The notes beneath the pieces are model-generated. The model searched no databases and was not told the origin of the DNA. It saw nothing but the letters and a program-made list of their open reading frames with translations. Positions 48,901-62,097 of a stretch of DNA of 64,000 nucleotides are shown here, in pieces. Source of the stretch: Pyrrhoderma lamaoense. Lineage: Eukaryota; Basidiomycota; Agaricomycetes; Hymenochaetales; Hymenochaetaceae. The DNA lies in assembly GCA_002794735.1 (NCBI GenBank), contig NBAZ01000004.1, positions 1,426,001 through 1,490,000 of the forward strand, in the 5' to 3' direction. Position 1 is the stretch's first letter. Every line of letters begins with the position of its first letter. Both the position numbers and the translations under genes were made by a program.

Positions 48901-51900
48901 GAGATGATCCTCGCTGCTAATATAAGCCCATACAAATTTAATAATGTCTTTTTTAACATTAGAAAATTGTTGATGATACTTGTGAACTAAGATAGTTGTC
49001 AGATGCAGAAGTTCAATCTTGAACATATCATCCGCGGATTCAAAAGATCCTGCATCATTAGCCCGCCAGATCTTCGTGTGAAACATATCTACGATGTGTT
49101 TGTCTAGTAGACTTTCTTCTTCCGTACGACTTGAGTGTACTAAAAGTACGGGACTGATGACGTGGCGCATGAAGTAAGTCTTTCTCGTCCAGGATACAGC
49201 CTGGTCCTCAAACCATGTCAAAAACCTCAGTATTATGTTCCTGCGAAACTGGAAGGATCCGAGAATGGCGACATGATTATATAGAAAATGAGTAAATTGT
49301 GTTCGATCCAAGGCGACATTTACAGAATATATTGTGATGAGATCAAACAACATATCGATCCGGGGCTCTCTTCCAGAGCTTTCATGAATATGGAAAACAT
49401 AGTAAGGTGTTTGTCCGAAAGAAGAGGCGTCATGTTCATCGAACCCTCATGCTCGGCCCTCCACAAATCCAAAAGCTTTTCCACAACTTCATTCCCTCTA
49501 GTCCAACCGGGACAAGCTTGGATATGTCGTTGGCAAGGAAAAGACCTGATACAATAGTCGGCTCATCACTCGTTGCAAATACCTTCGCCAAGTCTCCTGA
49601 TCGAGCGGCAAATTCCTTAAGCAATTTCGGGGCGGCTTTCGCGTTGAGCATGTTGCGCAGGGTTTGTATATGGCGAGCAGATGATACACGAGAAAGGAAG
49701 AAATCAACCGCTTCTGAGGGATTGCGATCCAAAAACTTGCCGAGGGGCTCTGAAAATGGACTTTCCGTACACGCAAAAATACGGGCTTCAGTTTGTACAA
49801 CAAGATCAACGAGATCCTTAAGGAACATCACCGCCGACACAGGAAGTAGGTGATAGATGTTAAGGAGGCGAACAAGCTTTTTTATAGAGTCGTTCTCAAG
49901 AAGTGGTACGCGGGCAGCATCCTGGAGCATTTGCGGGTCTGCGATTGTACGGAAATGATCAAGAAGTTTGTGTCCAATTTCCACTTTAAAGTAGTTGGAG
50001 AGCAGCATCAATAGGCGAGTAAGTCCATCCAGATCTTCAATTGTGAGCTTCTTAGTATCTGAGAGGTTCATAAGTATAGGACGAAGTCCAGTTTGTAATA
50101 TGTCCTTGGGGAAACGCGATTGATCTCCAAGTATAATCTTTAGTCCTTCGTGTGCAGCCTCAGCTATTTCCTTCTGGCGGTCGTATAGAGCTTTGAAATA
50201 AACTGTTGTCACTCTTTGTATAGCTTTTAGTAAACCCCTCACTCCTTCAAGCATATGGTATGACTCACTTTTGGCGTGTTGCTGGTATCTTGGAAAAGGT
50301 ATCTGTCAAAGGTAGAGCTGCCGTGAGGAGCTTTAAACAGCCCACCCGCAACTGAGTAATCTCAATCGCACTCCTTCGAAGATCGGTCTTCCCTAAGTTG
50401 ATATCACTATTATCTTCAAGAGCCAGCGCTTCGTGTAAAAGGCGCATTAGTTCGTCATTTTGTTCCAAGAGTGGTGGCGTTTGTTCCATGCAGTAACGAA
50501 CCGCTTCAACTTGGCCGATGATAAAGGCGTGAGGCAGAGAGCGCAGAGGCTTCATGAACAGCCCTTTGACTAGGCGATCTCGATACGGTGATGAAAGTTC
50601 TCTGACCGTTTTCCCAAATAAATCAGCTAGCAGTCCAATACATGTACGGGATGTTTCTCGGATGATTGGATGTGAACTCGATAGTTCATTAAAGAAGATG
50701 CTGAGTATTATTGAAAACCTTACATTGTGTTGAGGATCAGAATTATCGACATCCATATGATTCTCATCATGTGAATGTGAGAAATTGAAAATTTTTCGCA
50801 GGATAGTGAAAAGGTTTTCCTTTATGTCCGAGATATTACGAGGAGGGTCATGGGGTGAGTCCTTCAGAACATGAATAATAGTGCGAACAATATCTATCCC
50901 CCGTGCATTTGTCCATATATCACCTAGATCAGGTATCTCTGTCATGATCATGATGCCGACGCAGCCCGCACTCTTCTTCAGCCACGAATCTTCAAAACAG
51001 AATGTGCTGAATTTAGTGGCTAGCATATGAAGAAGGCTTAATACTTCATTTTGATTCAAGCCATAGCCTTGACCAATAGTTATCAGATCGAGGACGATTG
51101 ATTTCGTGATACTGACAGCCTTCTTCATTTGTGTATTATCTGCTCTCACGAAGATAGATGGGAACGAATCCAGGAAAAGGCCGAATAAGTGGCTAGGGTA
51201 TCTTCTAACTGCGGGATCTCTATTCACATTTCTCTGGGCCTCTAGAGAAAATATGTGCCTTGATAGTGTTCGAAGATACTCTTCAGCTCGAGCTTGCACC
51301 TCTGGTATGTGAATTGCTTCATATAAACCGTTCATACCACTTATAAAAGCTAACTCCTTATCTTCTCCAATCAACTCTTCGTTTAGTATGTATGTTAAGG
51401 CATGTTCAAGATAATTGTATGCATGTACTTTATCCGAAGAATTTTGTTTTGTAAGAATCTGTTCGCTCAGTCGGGAAACAGGACCAAGTGGTACATAGTC
51501 AGGCCGCCCACTGAAAGAAACTGCAATACGTGCAGGTTCTGAATATTGTCTGTAACTGAAACTCGGCTTTTCATCCAAAAGGCGCCGATTCCTCCCGCCA
51601 AGTTTGCCTAAGATACGAATAGTTGTATGAGCGTGATGGTGATTTCCTGGAAGAGGCTTCAGATGGCTATGAAGAGCTTCCATCAATTCTCGAAGGACAG
51701 GTCGTAAAATGGGATCCAAGAAGTCGCTGATCAGATTATCTATGCAAAGCTCAAGGGTACGGAGTCCCTGTGAGACAAGTTCTGGGCCACCCTGAAGTGC
51801 CAATACAAGTGGTTTCATCAGATAATGTAGATGCGGTAGTAAATGAGTTAGACGGAGAGGCACAGTCAAACATAGCTCAACCAACAGGTCACGGGTCTGT

Positions 51901-54374
51901 GCATCAGCTGCTAGAAGCTGACGAATCAAACAGTCGAGCATCTCCGGTAATAAGGGCAGAACTTCTTTGTAGAGTCGTTCGTACCTCCCACCACCACTTC
52001 CAATTGCGCGAAAGAGACCACGCATAAGATGGAAATAGTACAAAGGCCGATTAGATTTAGCGGCAAGGGGGAATGAATCCATGATAAGTCGGCCCAAGTG
52101 AAGAGCTAGGAGCGGCTCGCTCGTGTCAGGTTGCAATCCAATAATGCTGAAAATCAACTTGAAAAGTCTGAGAAAGACTGATGCATATTTATCATCATCG
52201 GAGCCAAGAGCATCCAGTCTATCCGTGAGGTGAGCAAGTGTAGTTGCTATGATCGTCTGTGATACAGCCCTCTGTTGCAGTAATTGCTGGAAGAAATGTA
52301 GGAGGCTGATTCGCTTGACGCAGGCTCGAATAAACATGTCTGTGCGTTTTGTCCAGATCTCTTGGAAGACATGCAGATTAACTTCCGTTAGAATAACCGC
52401 TAACATGTCCATAGGATCTTTCTCATCCTTGAAATCAACATTTTCAAAGGAGGAAAATAAGTTGATGCTATGATCGAACAATGGTATCATAATTTCTCCA
52501 TCAGGAGAATTCCCCCGATTCTTTTGTTGAGCCCGATAGTCAGCCTGCACCCCTGGAGTAAAGTGCGGAAAAGAAGTCGATAATCTACGCCTTCATTAGC
52601 ACAAAGTCTACGCTGAAAGAGATCTACGAACCTGAGAGAGTGCTTTCCGGATTATCAGCGGATATAAGCGCTGCCCTATCCCTTTCTATATATGCTACAT
52701 CAACGTCGAGCTTAGTATTTGCATCCGCCTTCTGCTTCTTTGCACGTAGTGTAGTCTCCTGATAAGCGTAGTCTAGTGCCTCCAGCTTAGCCACATGAAC
52801 TTTTAAGATACTGTCAAGAAGTTTCACGGAGTCTTCTTTTGGAATCTTGGTCATGAAAGGCTCTGATAGACTCATGAATAACCTCCCACAATTGAGCGGA
52901 ACTTGAACTCCTGCTGAAGAGTTCAGCAGCCAATGAAGGGCTGTGAATATTACCTGGCTCAGCTGTTCTACAGAAAACTCATTTTTTAACTGGTGCGCAA
53001 GCTCAAGTATTATGGCAATAGGAGGAGTCCTTTAAATAGTATTAGTATAGACATAGGAATGTAAAGTGGATACTAGCTGTATGTTACCTTGTGGAGGGTT
53101 CCTGGGACAAAGAAGCCGAGCCAAGAATTATCTGATCAACGAATAGCTTCTTGAAATGAGGAACAAAAGCTCGACGGAATGGTGTTGCTGATTGTTGACG
53201 GATGACATTCAAGAGTTCCTATACATACTAAGTTTAGAAGTTTGATAGTTATATCCAGAAGAAACAGCTTACCCTTCTAGGTGCATTGTTATGCACCGGA
53301 CAATCTTGAAGAAGACGTATACAACATGTAGAAATATCATCACCCGAGGATCACGTCCATAGGTTTCATGCTGAGTGCGGAACATATAAGCGCAGAAATT
53401 AAGCAACTACATTTTCATAATTCAGGCACAAGTCGCGAGATGTTTTCGATAGGTAATACCACGTACCTTTGTCTGTGCAGAAATAAAATCATTGTATATT
53501 TTCTTATTCTTGATAGACGGGGCCTCCCCGACCCAGATTCCTCCTGCTGCTTCATGCTCTTCTCTTGCAGATTTCTGTACCGGTGATTGTAAAGCTAAGA
53601 CCTAATCAATGATATGACATTAGGATAAACGGTAAAGAGAGAGTTAATATCAAACCACTGACTTCAAAGGACGCATTCAGGATTTCTGGTAATGATTGAT
53701 TTACGACTGGTCCATTTGTTGTCTGCATGAGGATCATGATTGCGAAAGGGATTTCCATGAGCACCTTTGGACTACGATAGCTCTGTAATACAGTGTTCGG
53801 GTCCATAGCCATCGAGTTCTCTGACAAATATTCTGTCACCAGATCCGCCATATTATGGAGTAACTGTAGAGAGAATTGTACAAGCTCGACACAAAGTTCT
53901 TCCGGAAGCTGCTTGTTAATTCGTAGAACCTCGTGTAGTATTTTAATCCAAGTGATAGCATTTTCCTCAGTGTCAATTTTTATGGTAGCTATGATATTAA
54001 CCAGAATAGTGCTGGCATGGGAGCGTATTGTCTCTGTGCATGGGATGCGGTGAATAATCTCAACTAATGTACGACGAAACTGAAACTCAAGTGTGTCGCG
54101 TGAGAAGGATATCTCTGAATTACGAGTCGTTTCAAGAAGGGTAGTCAGCATGTAAGGAAATATTCTCGTAGACTCTGAATCGCGAAGAGAGTCAACCATT
54201 TCTCTAACTTCCTGGGCAACATCATGTTTAACCTTCAAAGCTATTGACAATTCAGCCTAGTAAACATATTAATCATAGTTTTATAGCTATTAACATACGT
54301 ATAGCTGGGTCTGCAATCCGAGCAACCCGAGACTCAAGGTCGCTTGCCGAAGCAAGATGAGGGATAGAATCCAT
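42922..54374 (-). CDS. TRA1: TRA1/TRRAP, PIKK-like scaffold of SAGA and NuA4 (five frame breaks)
   Basis: Tra1 is the huge activator-binding subunit shared by the SAGA and NuA4 acetyltransferase complexes. The gene covers 11.4 kb and encodes roughly 3600 residues. ATG 54374 opens MDSIPHLASASDLESRVARI. Long HEAT-repeat exons follow (for example LTEVNLHVFQEIWTKRTDMF, TIRILGKLGGRNRRLLDEKP, AAHEGLKIILGDQSRFPKDI, EPRIDMLFDLITIYSVNVAL), then the FAT region (EDMFYGLWRRRSLHHETN, EYCLWEDHWILATEKLQQWD, LWFWVTLIPQLLSSL) and the PIKK fold (EDRVMQLFRTLNQ, ESRKRNLQFHLPTALL, LWRMRKTFTLQLAASSFMTH, YQLSRSTGQLYMSEL). FATC ends TSDLFEPWF. The kinase loop lacks the catalytic Asp/Asn and DFG, as in all Tra1. One-base deletions are implied near 45391, 46654, 47996-48000, 49362-49365 and 49494-49496. 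Confidence 0.92.
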
Positions 54375-55308
54375 GCTCAAGGAACTATATTCCAAGTACG
54401 GGGGTCAACGAAACACGCACACGAAGATGGTCTAGCTAGTACAACCCCAACCAGCTGTGCCTTTGTCCTTCTGAGCTGAGGCTCGACGTGTGTTGAGCCG
54501 CCGTTATGCCAGATCTAGTTGTAAAGAGTAAATATTGGTGGGGTGGTAAGAGGCTTTCCAGTTTAGACGCGTTTGTATTGTTAGTACTTTTAGTTTGCAT
54601 ATGTAATCAAAGGGAATGGTCTACTTTCCAAAATAGATGCGAGATACGTGAGCTCTGTGCTCTCCAATCAGGGCTCAACAACATACTTATATTTTCTTCT
54701 ATAAGACAAACCGCATACGTAGCAATCAAATGGAACATCATATCGAAATAGGGCTACAGAGAGAGAGGATATGTCTTGTTTACCGCTATTTGTGTAAATT
54801 ATATAATGATAGTTTCCCTTTGGTAACAAACAAATCATCACATAACAGCAACCTGATCCCAGATTCACAGCTTTTTAACACCACACCTCTAGTTATCAAT
54901 TGTGTCAACTTTCGTTCATTTCTGTACCAAACTCTGATTCTCAAGCTAAGACTCAGTAAGCTTCTCCTCGGGTCATATTCTTCCGTGAGGCGATAGAAGC
55001 AGCAGTCAATGTAGATCAACAATATGAAAGTTTCTATACCAAGAAAAATGCTCATACTCGCCTCGGAATCGCTTCAGGGATGGTTTCCACCATGATAGAT
55101 TGCTGGAAGGCATCACACTGTAGTCACTGATCAAATCATTCTTGATGACTCCTATATAATCTGGACCCCACAAGAGAAATCCAAGTGGGATTCCCCAAAT
55201 GCGATTGCGGTAGCTTGCTACTTTATCTCCCCTCCTTATCTTTACCTAGGAGTCGTCACATTTTCAACTGGTTTTGAAACTCTCTCATCTATAAGACGTT
55301 AAAAGAAT
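54375..55308. promoter_or_regulatory. Divergent intergenic region: TRA1 / second 7-TM gene
   Basis: About 930 bp between divergent starts. Open frames such as 54506-54751 (plus) and 54786-55055 (minus) have no recognisable domain and overlap without introns that would extend them. I see no RNA gene or transposon end. Presumed promoters only. Confidence 0.4.
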
Positions 55309-57635
55309 ATGACAATACCCGCTGACGAATCTATTCGAAGCCTGAATCCGTCAGTAAAATTGTCTTTTTGCTTTTTCATACCTCATATCACTGATATACA
55401 TAACATACAGACTCATTATAGCATCTTTTTTTAACGGTTTTGTCTTCTGGAGTAGCTTCTGCTATCTACTTAGGTCTCCTTGTACACGATTTGCTATCCG
55501 ACATTTATCGCGTAAATTTTTCAACCGATTTCAACTCCTACGCTCACTGGAATCTGAAGACCTTGAGAAAAGACTTTTATGGAATCAAATGGCAAAAAGA
55601 CGCATCTCGAGTGATACCATCTTTGGTCGACATGAAAGTCCTGTGCTCGTCTTTGTCATAACTCTACTTTTCTTTATATCGAGTCTTTCTCAGTTCTTGG
55701 CATCTTTACCTTTTCAAACTGCCAACAACAGGCAAATGTCAGATGACCAAGAAACTTGTGGTAAGATAGTTGCTTCTGAGAGTATGGCCATATTTTTGAT
55801 GTTGCAGCTAGCTTTCCTTATTGCCTGGGATGCAACATTCTTTCAAACAGCCCGATTACTAGGATTAGTAATTATTGGCTTGAATTTGAAAGACCTTGGG
55901 GTTCAGTTTACAGAACAGGTTGTCTTCTGGCTTGGTCTAATTATTCTCACTGGTAATCCCAACAAACTACTCACGATCAAAAGCAAGACACTTACTCCTC
56001 TTCAGTTTTAGTTATCGTTTCTAATGCACTAGGAATTGGGATTGCCAGGTACGATTTCAGCTTGGTTATTAGTATCTTGTCTACTTGAGCTCAGTAGTCG
56101 GTCAGATCTCTAGCAATCTACTCGAATAACTTGCCAGTATCTCTCTGCTCACAAAAACCGTACGTTGACTGATTTAATAGTTTTCACCACACTGACGATC
56201 CACGAGCATCCAATAGATCTGCACCATGGAGTCTGGCTTCATCGCTATTAGCTGTCTCCCTTGACTTATACTCTATTTCAAGGCTCCTATTCATCATTGC
56301 TCCACCTTCTTTTCCTATGCGCCGTATCCTTGATGGTTTGTTCCGAGACTATCGGGTTGTCAGAGCTATCTCATTGCTTCTTTATGATTTGATCATTCTT
56401 GCTCCCAGAAGTATCATTACTAACTACATAGAAGCAACGATCCCTTTTAGTGTCGCAGCGTTACTTGTTCTGGGTACTATTATTGCGCTTTCTTATACCA
56501 CAAGATAGTGACTTATTATTCTCTAGAAATTTTCAACAACTTTACCTCGTCAAATGTTTTATACAACTACTCAAGACCCCCCTATGCCCAAACATCACCT
56601 AGAACGAGTGTGATGGAACCCAGGATGATTTCGATTATTCCTCATCCCTATTCGGCTGCCGCTTTGGGAGCTAAGTCTGATCGCTCCATTGGGATACAAA
56701 CCCCTCGCGTGACAGATATTACTACGAACATGGGCCTGAAGAATTATCAGATTCTATTGACCTATTCACACTTCGGGAAATTCAGAAAAAGTCCCTACCT
56801 CCCTTACCACCAATTCCGATGCCTGATAAGCGTGAAAGAGGTAATTTGCTTTCATCTAGGTCAAAGCATCGTCCATCAAGTCAAATAACTCAGGTATCTA
56901 AACGTTCCAAACGCCTTGTCCGTCCAATCATTCCAAAGGCAGAACTAGCCCGACAATTTGACTTCAGTGAAAGTACACCAAGTGATAGTTCACTGAATAA
57001 CCTAGGTCAACGTACTTTACCCCCTCCTCCCCTTGTCGGCACTCACAGGAAATCAGACCCGTTACTAAATTCATCCATACTAGAACAGCCTCCCCAGCAG
57101 CTATGCCTAAAGAGCTATATAAGCGACATAGCGGTGCTACAGCAGTTACTGGAATTACGGTACAGACAACAGTTTCCCAAGTGGCCAGCCTTTATTATGG
57201 TTCGGATATAATAAGACCTTCGCCAGGTCGCATAGCTCATGATAGAATGCGACACTCCGATTTCGATGGGCCGGTACAGACTCTGCCTTCAATGCCGAGT
57301 AGAGAGCAGCCACCATTGAATCGAGATGCCTCAAATAGCACAAGGTGTAGTTCCTGGCTCTCTGATCGAACCATTGATGCGCATATACCTGTTTTCGCAG
57401 GAGGATGGCCAATTCCCCTACGTCTGTTCCGAGAACCAGTGAAGAAGGCCGAAAGAGTTCTCCTCAGAGAGAGGATAAACGACCTATTGTTCCTCCTTCT
57501 AAAGACGTGCATATACGGCAGAAGGACAGTGAATCAAGTTCAACGAGCAATACACGGGAGCAATCACGGGCATTGCGAGGACCTCGTATGCAGTTTCCCC
57601 CACCTCGTTCTAAACCAAGGACGGTTAACAAGTAG
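55309..57635 (+). CDS. Second predicted 7-TM protein with Ser/Pro-rich tail (three frame breaks)
   Basis: Function unknown. ATG 55309 gives MTIPADESIRSLNP, then after an intron the membrane part: LIIASFFNGFVFWSSFCYLL, VLVFVITLLFFISSLSQFLA, MAIFLMLQLAFLIAWDAT, VVFWLGLIILTVLVIVSNAL, WSLASSLLAVSLDLYSISRL, VRAISLLLYDLIILAP and IEATIPFSVAALLVLEIF. That is about seven segments, with N-terminus probably outside. A tail of roughly 350 residues rich in Ser, Pro and Arg follows, ending PPPRSKPRTVNK. In the tail the frame steps down by one base three times, near 56732-56734, 57092-57095 and 57395-57403, always with the sign of a missing base. Sequence similarity to the other 7-TM gene (11.6-14.8 kb) is not evident by eye. 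Confidence 0.65.
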
Positions 57636-57926
57636 TTGTTAATATACACTTTTTAATCTTATGTATTACATAAATTATTATACCCCGCTTATTCTGGTAG
57701 TCTGAGATAAATGCTTGCGTCGATTAATTCTTGCTTGACCAAGCTTATAATAGAGGACATCGTGGCTGTCGTCGTCGTCGTCGTCGCCATTCTCCTCGAG
57801 ACCTTGTGTCCTTCCAAATAGATGCACAGCCCTCACTGACTTACTTGGATCGACGTGCGCAGTGACGCGCTGAAAGTAAGACTCAGGCTCCTTATATACC
57901 TCCACCAACACTGTTTCCTGCCAATC

Positions 57927-59433
57927 ATGGCATCCTCAGCACTTCTTGCTCAGATACAAGCTGGAAAGAAACTCAAGAAGGCAGAAACGAACGACAGGAG
58001 TGCACCTGCCATTGTACCTCCAAAGAAAACGCCATCTGGAGGAGGACTAGGATATGCCCCACCTGCGATACCTTCGAATTCAAACAACTCTACAAACACA
58101 GGTCTAGGTGCAGGTCCTCAGATCGGCGCACTATTTGCTGCTGGTATTCCAAAGCTGAAGCCAGTCCAGTCCGGAGACGGTACGTTATCCAACATATATG
58201 AGTTTGGTTCAATGCATTAATAGTATCGAAATATAGCAAAACCTTTGAACTTCGCGAAGCCACCCTCCATACCAAAACGCGAGCCTTCATCAAATGGTAT
58301 ACCCAATCTTCCCGAGCGATCATCTCCCATACCTCCTCCTCCTCCTCCAGGGCGCTCACCTCATCGGCAACTGTCGCACCGACTCCTCCAAGTCGACCTG
58401 TTCCTGTCCCTGCTCCGGCGCCGACTCTTCCAGCTCGCTCCGTACCTGCTCTTCCTAGTCGTGCAGTCCCTTCTCCTATTTCTCAAGCTCCTCCCATTCC
58501 CGGACGGCCAGTTGCATCCGCGCAATCCACAATAGCACGACTACCACCTCGTCGTCCACCTGTTGCACCGCCTATCAATAGCGTGAGTGTGGCTGAGGAA
58601 GCAGCGCTTCGTAGAGTCCCTTCCCCTCCTCCACGCCCATCTTCAGCTGGGCCCCCAAGTCGATCTGCTCCAACTCCTCCATCAATCCCTGCGCGGTCAC
58701 ACCATGCTCCTCCTGCACCTCCTCCAAGGAAGAATGCTCAACCGAGTCCTGCGAAGAAAGCTCCTCCAAAGCCACCTCCTCGACCAGCCTCAACAGTAAT
58801 AACGTCGACTGCCTCTGAGCCTGTATCCTCACCACGCCTACCCCAAGACTTCCTATGCGGAGGCCGAATGGCACCACAAGCGTAAGAAGCCCGAGTCCCG
58901 CTCTTCCTCCAACGCGTCCCAGAGCTCCCTCGGACGGTGCTGTGTCTAAACCACCACCCCCTCCGGGTCACTCGCCTGCTAAGTCTAGTCTAGCACCACC
59001 ACCACCACCACCGCCCCTCCTCCTCCAGGGCCTTCTCCAGTTTCTCGAGCTACCGCAACTCCGCCCCCGCCACCTCCGCCAGCTGCCGTGCCAAGGAACA
59101 GAGTAGCTTCTGGGCCTCCACTCACACCCCCAATACCACCCGTACTTCCTCCTGGGAGGCGGTCACCTTCTGTCGGAAATATTACGACAACATCTACACC
59201 TGCGAACGGTGATACTCCGGGATCTAAAAGTAAATAATACATATTTTATTTTGTTTCTATTTCAGGGTCTAATACTAACTATTTCAACTTGTAGTCCCCC
59301 ACCTCCTGCAGAGTCTGGTAATCATAAATTTGCTATTGATGGCTTCCCTAAACCAAGAGTATTTGAAAAGAATACGAGAAAGTATGCTTCGGGAAAGACC
59401 CGAGGATCTGTTTTCAATTTAACCTCGCTTTAG
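57927..59433 (+). CDS. Verprolin / WIP-like WH2 protein (about four frame breaks)
   Basis: Verprolin (yeast Vrp1, human WIP) binds actin through WH2 and supports WASP/Arp2/3 actin patches in endocytosis. ATG 57927 opens MASSALLAQIQAGKKLKKAE, a classical N-terminal WH2 helix with the LKKxxT-type motif. A Gly/Asn-rich spacer, long Pro-rich stretches (APPAPPPRKNAQPSPAKKAP, RPPPRP-type), and the C-terminal WASP-binding block GNHKFAIDGFPKPRVFEKNT, YASGKTRGSVFNLTSL follow. The Pro-rich body is split into successive frames by single missing bases near 58349-58361, 58825-58845, 59014-59017 and at the last exon junction (59227 or 59292-59296). All shifts have the same sign. About 470 residues if bridged. 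A TATATA (about 57894) lies 35 bp upstream. Confidence 0.8.
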
Positions 59434-59829
59434 TTTTTCATATATGAGTTCGGTCTCTCTCTTTCAACCCATTTTACCCTCAATTTTCTGAAACTGTTTT
59501 CTGGTCGTTTTCCGATTATCTTCACTCACTCTTTTCCTTTTCGGAGTTACTTTAAACTATTCTACACTATTCATTCGTTAGACTCTTAACCCGTAGCGTT
59601 TGTAAGAAATTAATAACGAGGTTTAGTGTGTTTTATATGACTGGCGTGTGAGCCTGCAAGTCGGCGATACAAATTGGTAATCGCCATTAACATCAAAGTA
59701 GGAAGTTGACACGTCGCACGAAGGACACGTCGGCGCGCGTAATTCTCCTCTCGAATTACTTATTTAATCTCGCGCTTCTGAATAGCTTCATAAATTCATC
59801 CCCCTCAGAGTCGACGACGTTCCAACAAA
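59434..59829 (+). promoter_or_regulatory. Verprolin 3' flank and PDI promoter
   Basis: About 400 bp. It includes two copies of GACACGTCG (59708-59716 and 59724-59732) with the ACGTG bZIP core on the opposite strand, and a TATTTAA (59761-59767) about 65 bp before the PDI start. Confidence 0.5.
59708..59732. promoter_or_regulatory. Paired ACGTG-core sites, candidate unfolded-protein-response elements
   Basis: Two identical nonamers GACACGTCG, 16 bp start to start, about 100-120 bp upstream of the PDI ATG. The reverse strand reads CGACGTGTC, containing the ACGTG core recognised by Hac1/XBP1-type bZIP factors. PDI genes are standard UPR targets, so the placement makes sense; binding is inferred only. 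Confidence 0.4.
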
Positions 59830-61599
59830 ATGCGACTGTCGCAGTTAACCTCCTATGTAGCATTACTCGCTGCCGTTGGATTCGCTTCAGCTGACGATGC
59901 GTCCGACGTCATTAACCTTACACCCTCCAACTTTGTCTCGGTCGTCAACAAGGAACCATTAATACTCGTCGAATTCTTTGCACCATGGTGAGCCGTGCAT
60001 ACAAATGGGAATTCCTACTTGCAGCACGAGTATATTAACCTATAATATACAGGTGTGGTCACTGCAAAGCTTTGGCTCCCCATTATGAAGAAGCCGCAAC
60101 TACTCTCAAGGAGAAAAATATTAAGCTTGCAAAGGTGGACTGTGTTGAACAAGCTGACCTCTGTCAACAACATGATGTTAAGGGCTATCCGTATGTACAA
60201 CTCACAACCAAGCTCAGATGATATCGTGCAAACTATTGTCTTTCCTAGCACTTTGAAGGTCTTCCGTTATGGTGAACCTTCTGACTATACTGGTCAGCGT
60301 AAAGCTGATAGTATCATTGGCTATATGACAAAGTATGTAGTATCTGTTAGATGTGAATGATACCAGTATACTAATTCTTGTATCATAGACACTCCCTTCC
60401 TGCGGTCGCTGAAGTTAAAGCCAATAATCACACGGAATTCAAGTCTGCTGACAAGATTGTTGCCATTGCCTACCTTTCCTCCCTACTGAGGCCCCTGCTC
60501 CTGAATTCTCTGCAACTGCCGAGAAACACCGTGACGATTTTCTATTCGGTTTCACGACAGACCCTGAAGTCATTAAGGAAGCTGGTGTCACCCCGCCGGC
60601 TATTGTCCTATACAGGAAGTTCGATGAACCTCGTATTGACTTCAGGCTAGATGCACCCTCCGCTACAGTTAAGGAAATCGAGAGCTTTATCATTGAAAAC
60701 TCTATTCCATATGTAGACGAAGTATCGGCAGACAACTATCAAACCTATGTTAATAGCGCTCTCCCTCTTGCTTACCTCTTCATTGACCCAACCGATGAGA
60801 AAAAAGAGGAACATATCTCGCTCATCCGACCAATTGCAGCGAAGAACAAGGGTAAAGTCAACTTTGTCTGGATCGACGCCATCAAATTTGGTGATCATGC
60901 CAAGGCTCTCAACCTCCCCGAGGCTAAGTGGCCGAGCTTCGTCGTACAGGACCTTAAGAAGCAACTGAAGTACCCAATTAACCAAGCAAATGATTTATCG
61001 TCTGACAAGATCGAGGAACACGTCGACCAGTACAATGCTGGGAAACTCGAGCCTGAGTTGAAGAGTGAGGCTATTCCTGCGTCTCAAGATGAACCCGTAT
61101 ATGTTGTAGTCGGAAAGACCTTTGATGAAGTAGTACTCGATGATTCAAAGGATGTCTTCATTGAATTCTATGCCCATGGTGTGGCCACTGCAAGCGTCTC
61201 AAGCCAACCTGGGACTCCCTTGGTGAGCACTACGCAAACATCAAGGACAAGCTTATCATGTAAGTATGCTGCTTGTGATTCATCACTAATCCACTTTGTA
61301 TGCAACATGCTAACTGTGATGACAGTGCCAAGATGGACGCCACTGAGAATGACTTACCTCCCTCTGTTGACTTCCGCATTCAGGGGTTCCCCACTCTTAA
61401 GTTCAAGCCAGCAGGTTCGAAAGAATTCATGGAGTTCAATGGGGACCGTTCACTCGAGTCACTCATTGAGTTCGTTGAAGAGAACGCTAAGAACAGCCTT
61501 ACTTACGTCCCTCCTCCGACTGATGCTTCGACTTCGGCAACTTCAGAGAGTGTTGATCACGAAGCAACGCCAGAGGTGCATGAGCATGATGAACTCTGA
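59830..61599 (+). CDS. PDI1: Protein disulfide isomerase, ER (two frame breaks)
   Basis: PDI forms and rearranges disulfides in the ER lumen. ATG 59830 starts a signal peptide ([20 protein letters not shown]). Thioredoxin domain a: [34 protein letters not shown]. Domains b and b' follow ([36 protein letters not shown]), then domain a': DVFIEFYA, then in the next frame [45 protein letters not shown]. The C-terminus EVHEHDEL carries the HDEL retrieval signal. One base is missing at CCC 60481-60483 (after 'AYLSS', before [20 protein letters not shown]) and one at CCC 61173-61175, just before the second CGHC. About 505 residues when bridged, the usual length. Confidence 0.93.
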
Positions 61600-61997
61600 A
61601 TACTGTTTGTATCTTGTTTATTCTTTTGTTTCGAGTACAACGTTGAGGTTAATGCGCAAGAGGCGTTGCCAAAAGGATGAAGGGCTTCCCGAAGAAGCTC
61701 TCAACTGGAGGTAAAAATCATGTAGATTATGTGCCATCTGTCTTACTACAGTGTTTTTTCGTAATGAAACGACAACTTCTTTTCTATCCGGAAACTAAAA
61801 CAGCAAATATCTGGGTATATTGAATCGTAAAGAAAGGGCTTGCTAAAGGTACAAGTAAAAACATTCATTCAGCCACGTTGCTCTGATCAGATGAGGGGGG
61901 AAGAGTAAAAACACAATACCAATGATGAAATGATACATTGAAGTTTACATTTATAAGGCGAGCTAAAGAGACAAGAGAGCTGACGATATGAAGCGAT
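61600..61997. other. Convergent intergenic region
   Basis: About 400 A/T-rich bases between the 3' ends of PDI and the last gene. Presumed poly(A) regions; nothing else seen. Confidence 0.45.
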
Positions 61998-62097
61998 TTA
62001 GAGACCGGACGTCATCACCTCAGAACATCGCTTCTGATAGTTCGGAACACTAGCACTGTAAGAAACGTGGCTACTTGTTGGTTTTGAGAAGCGACGA

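Noticed and set aside
54506..55055. Opposing short open frames between TRA1 and the second 7-TM gene
   Set aside because: They overlap each other on opposite strands, have no splice partners and no recognisable motifs.
57678..57911. Minus-strand open frame with Asp run and 'LFGRTQGLEENG' upstream of verprolin
   Set aside because: Begins with GTG, not ATG, and its 5' end covers the TATATA and leader of verprolin. The Asp run comes from a GTC repeat. No recognisable domain.
58575..59242. Gly/Glu-rich minus-strand frames opposite verprolin
   Set aside because: Antisense of Pro codons (CCN/NGG) in the Pro-rich body; typical shadow frames.
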